Origin: Astrocystis sublimbata
Lineage: Eukaryota; Ascomycota; Sordariomycetes; Xylariales; Xylariaceae
NCBI GenBank assembly: GCA_022453515.1
Contig: JAJNNY010000009.1
Span: 186,001-250,000 of the forward strand
Direction: 5' to 3'
Length of the DNA: 64,000 nt
Positions 61,212 to 64,000 of the stretch are shown piece by piece (the first letter of the stretch is position 1; every line of letters begins with the position of its first letter). The notes beneath the pieces were generated by a model. It was not told the origin of the DNA. It worked only from the letters and a program-made list of their open reading frames with translations, and did not search any database. A program made the translations under genes and the position numbers.

Positions 61212-62369
61212 AGTGCTCCAATAACTTGTTCGACTTCTCCATGTAGGGAGAGACGTTGACTCGACAAACGTTCAACCGGGGTGATGAACGGCCGCGCGAC
61301 TGAGCTTTGCGAAATTGCTTCTATTTCATGATGAATTTCTTCCCTCTAGAGATGGGAACGAAGGCGAAGGAAGGAAGGAAGGAGTTTTGGAGTGTGCTGT
61401 GCCGTTGCTGTTCATTTTATGCAATGCGATTGATGGTCGATTTCTTTGCATCCCGTTGCTTGCTCGTCTAATTGTACACGGAGATTCTTTCCCCTTGCCA
61501 TGAATACTTGACCTAGCCTCCCTTGCTCGCTACCAAGAGCTGGGACTGGATGAATGGGTTATTCGTCTTCATATTCTCGTTACCTATCTATCTTTGCAAG
61601 GAAAGTCGGATATATGTACCTTCTGAGGGCAGACTACTTTTCATCCCATAGAGTATACATGCATATAGCAAACGTAAACAGGGACTTGAGATTTCGTTTA
61701 TCTTTTCACTTATAATGACGAACTGTGATATGCTCAAGTCTCGTTGCTGATTGACGCAATGCATGCAGTGTTACCAACACTTGTTGGTGAAGCGTACGTT
61801 TCAAGCCAGTTTCGATGCAACTGGCGGACGTAGTAAAGTATACCCCGTAAACCATTTTATGATGTGAATGTCTATATAAACAGTCACATCGAGAAGAGAA
61901 GAGATGAAGATCGAAGTAGAAGATACGAGGCATTCTACAGAGCCTATATGACACCGCATTACAAGGAAAAGAAACATTAATTGTGCCGAAAAAGCGTCCG
62001 AAGCAGACCTGATGATACACCCCAACTCCAGCCTCGTCCTAGCCATGTATCCCGCATTCTACAATATCTTCCGCCTAGCTTTTCTCCGTCAGCTTCCTAT
62101 TAACACAGGTCGCCATACAAATTGGTCGTCCTCGATACCATTGCAACATCTGCTCGTGTACCATTACTTGAAAACAAGGTGGCAAAGCCGGACACGAACA
62201 CCAGAAACCATTCGTGATCGTGAGTGCCTCAAGCAATAGAGTATCGTACATTGTTATCGATTCGTGCCGAGTCGTTATGAAGTGCAATCGGATTATAGGA
62301 GCAGATTATCGGGTCCTATTGTAATATCAACACCTTCGCGGGTGTATGATCTACATTTGTGGTGTCCAT
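61212..62369. other. Convergent 3' flanks of top2 and the reticulon gene
   Basis: No gene was recognised. Small GAAGG repeats near 61370. It holds the 3' ends of both neighbours. Confidence 0.6.
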
Positions 62370-64000
62370 CTAAATGGCCACAGGCTGTTTCACGCCTGTC
62401 TCGTGGAGCTTCTCGGCTCCGAAATTCTGCTTAGGGGCGTCGGGGAAGTCCGCCTCCCGGATAGGCTGGGTAGTGGGCTCAGAAGAAGCCGAGCCACCAA
62501 CGTGAAGCATCTGCTGAGCCTTCTGGGTGTAGTCACCCATGTACTGCTTGGTAATCTCGGTGGCTTGGGAGGTGTGCTTGCTAGCAACCTGCTTGATCTG
62601 CTCAGTCTGGCTGTTGACAATGTCGGAACTTTGCTTGAGGTAATGATCAATAAGCTCCTGGTTGGTGGTGTAAACTAGGGGCGCAAAGAACAGCACGGTG
62701 GTTCCGATCAAGGCAAGGCCCCAAGCGGGAACAATCTTGATCAAGTAGTAGGAGATGAAGGCACCGATGGCAGCCTGTACACAATGCCTGTTAGCGCGGG
62801 CTTTGATTTATCGAATATAACGACAGGATGACTTACGGCAGCTGAAGCGGGGACATTTTCGGCAAATAGGATGCGCTGAGCCTCAATGACGAAGAAGTTG
62901 ACGAGTTCGTGGACGTCACCAATCAGGGCATCGAGAGTCTCACGGGGAACAGTGTAGTACTTGCGAGGTCGCATCTGAGTGGCAAGGCCATTGCCAAGGA
63001 CGGCCTTGCCAGCAACTTCGGCGAGCACGGTGCAGCCCAGAGTAATCCAGGTGAGCTTGAAGAGATATCGGGTGATGTTGAGGTATCTGGCGATAAAGAT
63101 CAGGGCAACAACGCTGGAGTAGGCAATAGCTGACGCGCCTATGGATAAACCCAGTTAGCACCGACTTGTGCTGCAAATGGTGAATGCATGCGACCAGTAT
63201 TGGACTTACGAGGGTTGTTCCATGAGAGCAGCTCAGAAAAAAAGGAATGGTAGTGTGTCAGGGGCTGTCCGGTGGCAGCAGGGTTGGAGGGTGTGCGACG
63301 GGCATCCGCGAGGTTGGAGAACTCGGCATTTGTCTTAGCGGATTGGTCCTTCATGTTGGCGGCAACGGGGCCTGGACATAACCATACAGGGTCAGAAATG
63401 AACTCGGAAGCGTATATCATATACTGAGATTTGCGGCGGGATGGCTGTAACAGGTAGCTAGGGATATGAACATACCTTTGGCAAGTTGGTCGTAGGCAGC
63501 TTGTGCGTCTATAGGTAGGAAAACGTTAGTTTTGGAGATGACGTCGTCAGGCGGGAGGGGCAACTGCTAAGAGACGGTGATGTTCTATGCTATCACTGCA
63601 GTTGCTACAGTCGCAGTGGCAGCGATAGTGAGTGCGTAGGGTGTAAGATGCAGGATTGAATGTGTAGAGTGATCGACAGAGCCCGAGAGGTCGAGCAGTC
63701 GAGTTGCTGCTGTTTGTATCACTGCAGTGAAGTCATGCGTGTTAGCCTAACGAAGTCCTGATCGAGTTGCGGGAGGGGGGTTGGGTTTGGTGTGTAGAGC
63801 TGGCGTGTACATAGGTCGCACACGTGTAGGTGATGATGTGATGTGCCAGCAGTATACATGATGCAACAGCCAGCATCAAGGACCTACTTCCAGCACATGT
63901 AGATGATAGGGCATCGACGGCCTCGGTTCGGGAACAAGCAAGAAGGAAGCTCACTCACCTTACTCTCTTTGAGGGAGTCGACAGCGGTGCCGCCGTTGGC
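62370..64000 (-). CDS. rtn1: Reticulon-like ER membrane protein (5' end outside window)
   Basis: Reticulons bend the ER membrane into tubules. Only the 3' part is present. Exons: beyond 64000 to 63964, 63508-63476, 63371-63210, 63138-62837 and 62774-62370, 312 residues ending in QPVAI. The reticulon domain starts at TGQPLTHYHSFFSELLSWNNP, continues into a first hydrophobic hairpin (ASAIAYSSVVALIFIARYLN then FKLTWITLGCTVLAEV), a hydrophilic loop, and a second hairpin (AAIGAFISYYLIKIVPAWGL then LIGTTVLFFAPLVYTT). The C-tail (KQSSDIVNSQTEQIKQ onward) is helical and charged. Donor at 63963 was preferred over the overlapping one at 63958 because only it keeps the reading phase into NAQAAYDQLAKGPVAAN. 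The family is clear; the first methionine is outside the window. Confidence 0.92.

Overview
The window is nuclear DNA of a filamentous ascomycete (Pezizomycotina, most likely a Sordariomycete). The signs are genes split by many short GT..AG introns of about 45-165 nt, a group III G-alpha subunit of the Neurospora GNA-3/Magnaporthe MAGA type, fungal NAD-isocitrate dehydrogenase subunit 1, a Dfg5/Dcw1-type GH76 cell-wall enzyme, and a KilA-N/APSES-type DNA-binding protein. The class is inferred from remembered protein families; no search was run. I found no tRNA, rRNA, CRISPR array or intact transposon.

Layout. Left third, three minus-strand genes with long gaps: glycogen phosphorylase gph1 (4209-7256), G-alpha gna3 (9943-11279) and an SH3-domain protein (16868-19805). 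Middle: a GNAT acetyltransferase (+, 23546-24268), idh1 (-, 26162-27536), an uncharacterised gene whose frame is broken by one TAG codon (+, 28691-30057), a GCKIII/Ste20-type kinase (-, 30571-32723), a 3-hydroxyisobutyrate-dehydrogenase-like gene (+, 35479-36606) and the decayed remains of an FAD-linked oxidase (+, about 37281-38567). Right third, gene-dense: amino-acid permease (+, 40166-41913), GPI-anchored GH76 protein (+, 43269-45351), his5 (+, 46006-47339), cns1 (+, 47860-49194), KilA-N protein (-, 49755-51801), top2 (+, 55975-61211) and the 3' part of a reticulon gene (-, 62370-64000, cut by the window edge).

Exon-intron models were built by hand. Each uses GT..AG sites, keeps phase, and gives a coding length divisible by three. 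The genes are mostly housekeeping: glycogen breakdown, TCA cycle, histidine synthesis, Hsp90 co-chaperone, DNA topology, ER shape and signalling. I see no biosynthetic cluster or defence system. The only sign of metabolic grouping is hydroxyacid dehydrogenase, oxidase relic and amino-acid permease side by side on the plus strand.

The intergenic DNA is long (up to 5.6 kb) and carries a dispersed palindrome-like motif around CCTAGGTAGGTACC that I did not notice inside the exons. The observations most worth checking are the in-frame TAG in an otherwise well-kept frame, the 12-nt microexon in the permease, the FAD-oxidase relic, the SH3 protein that carries its own PxxPxR ligand, and the intergenic motif.
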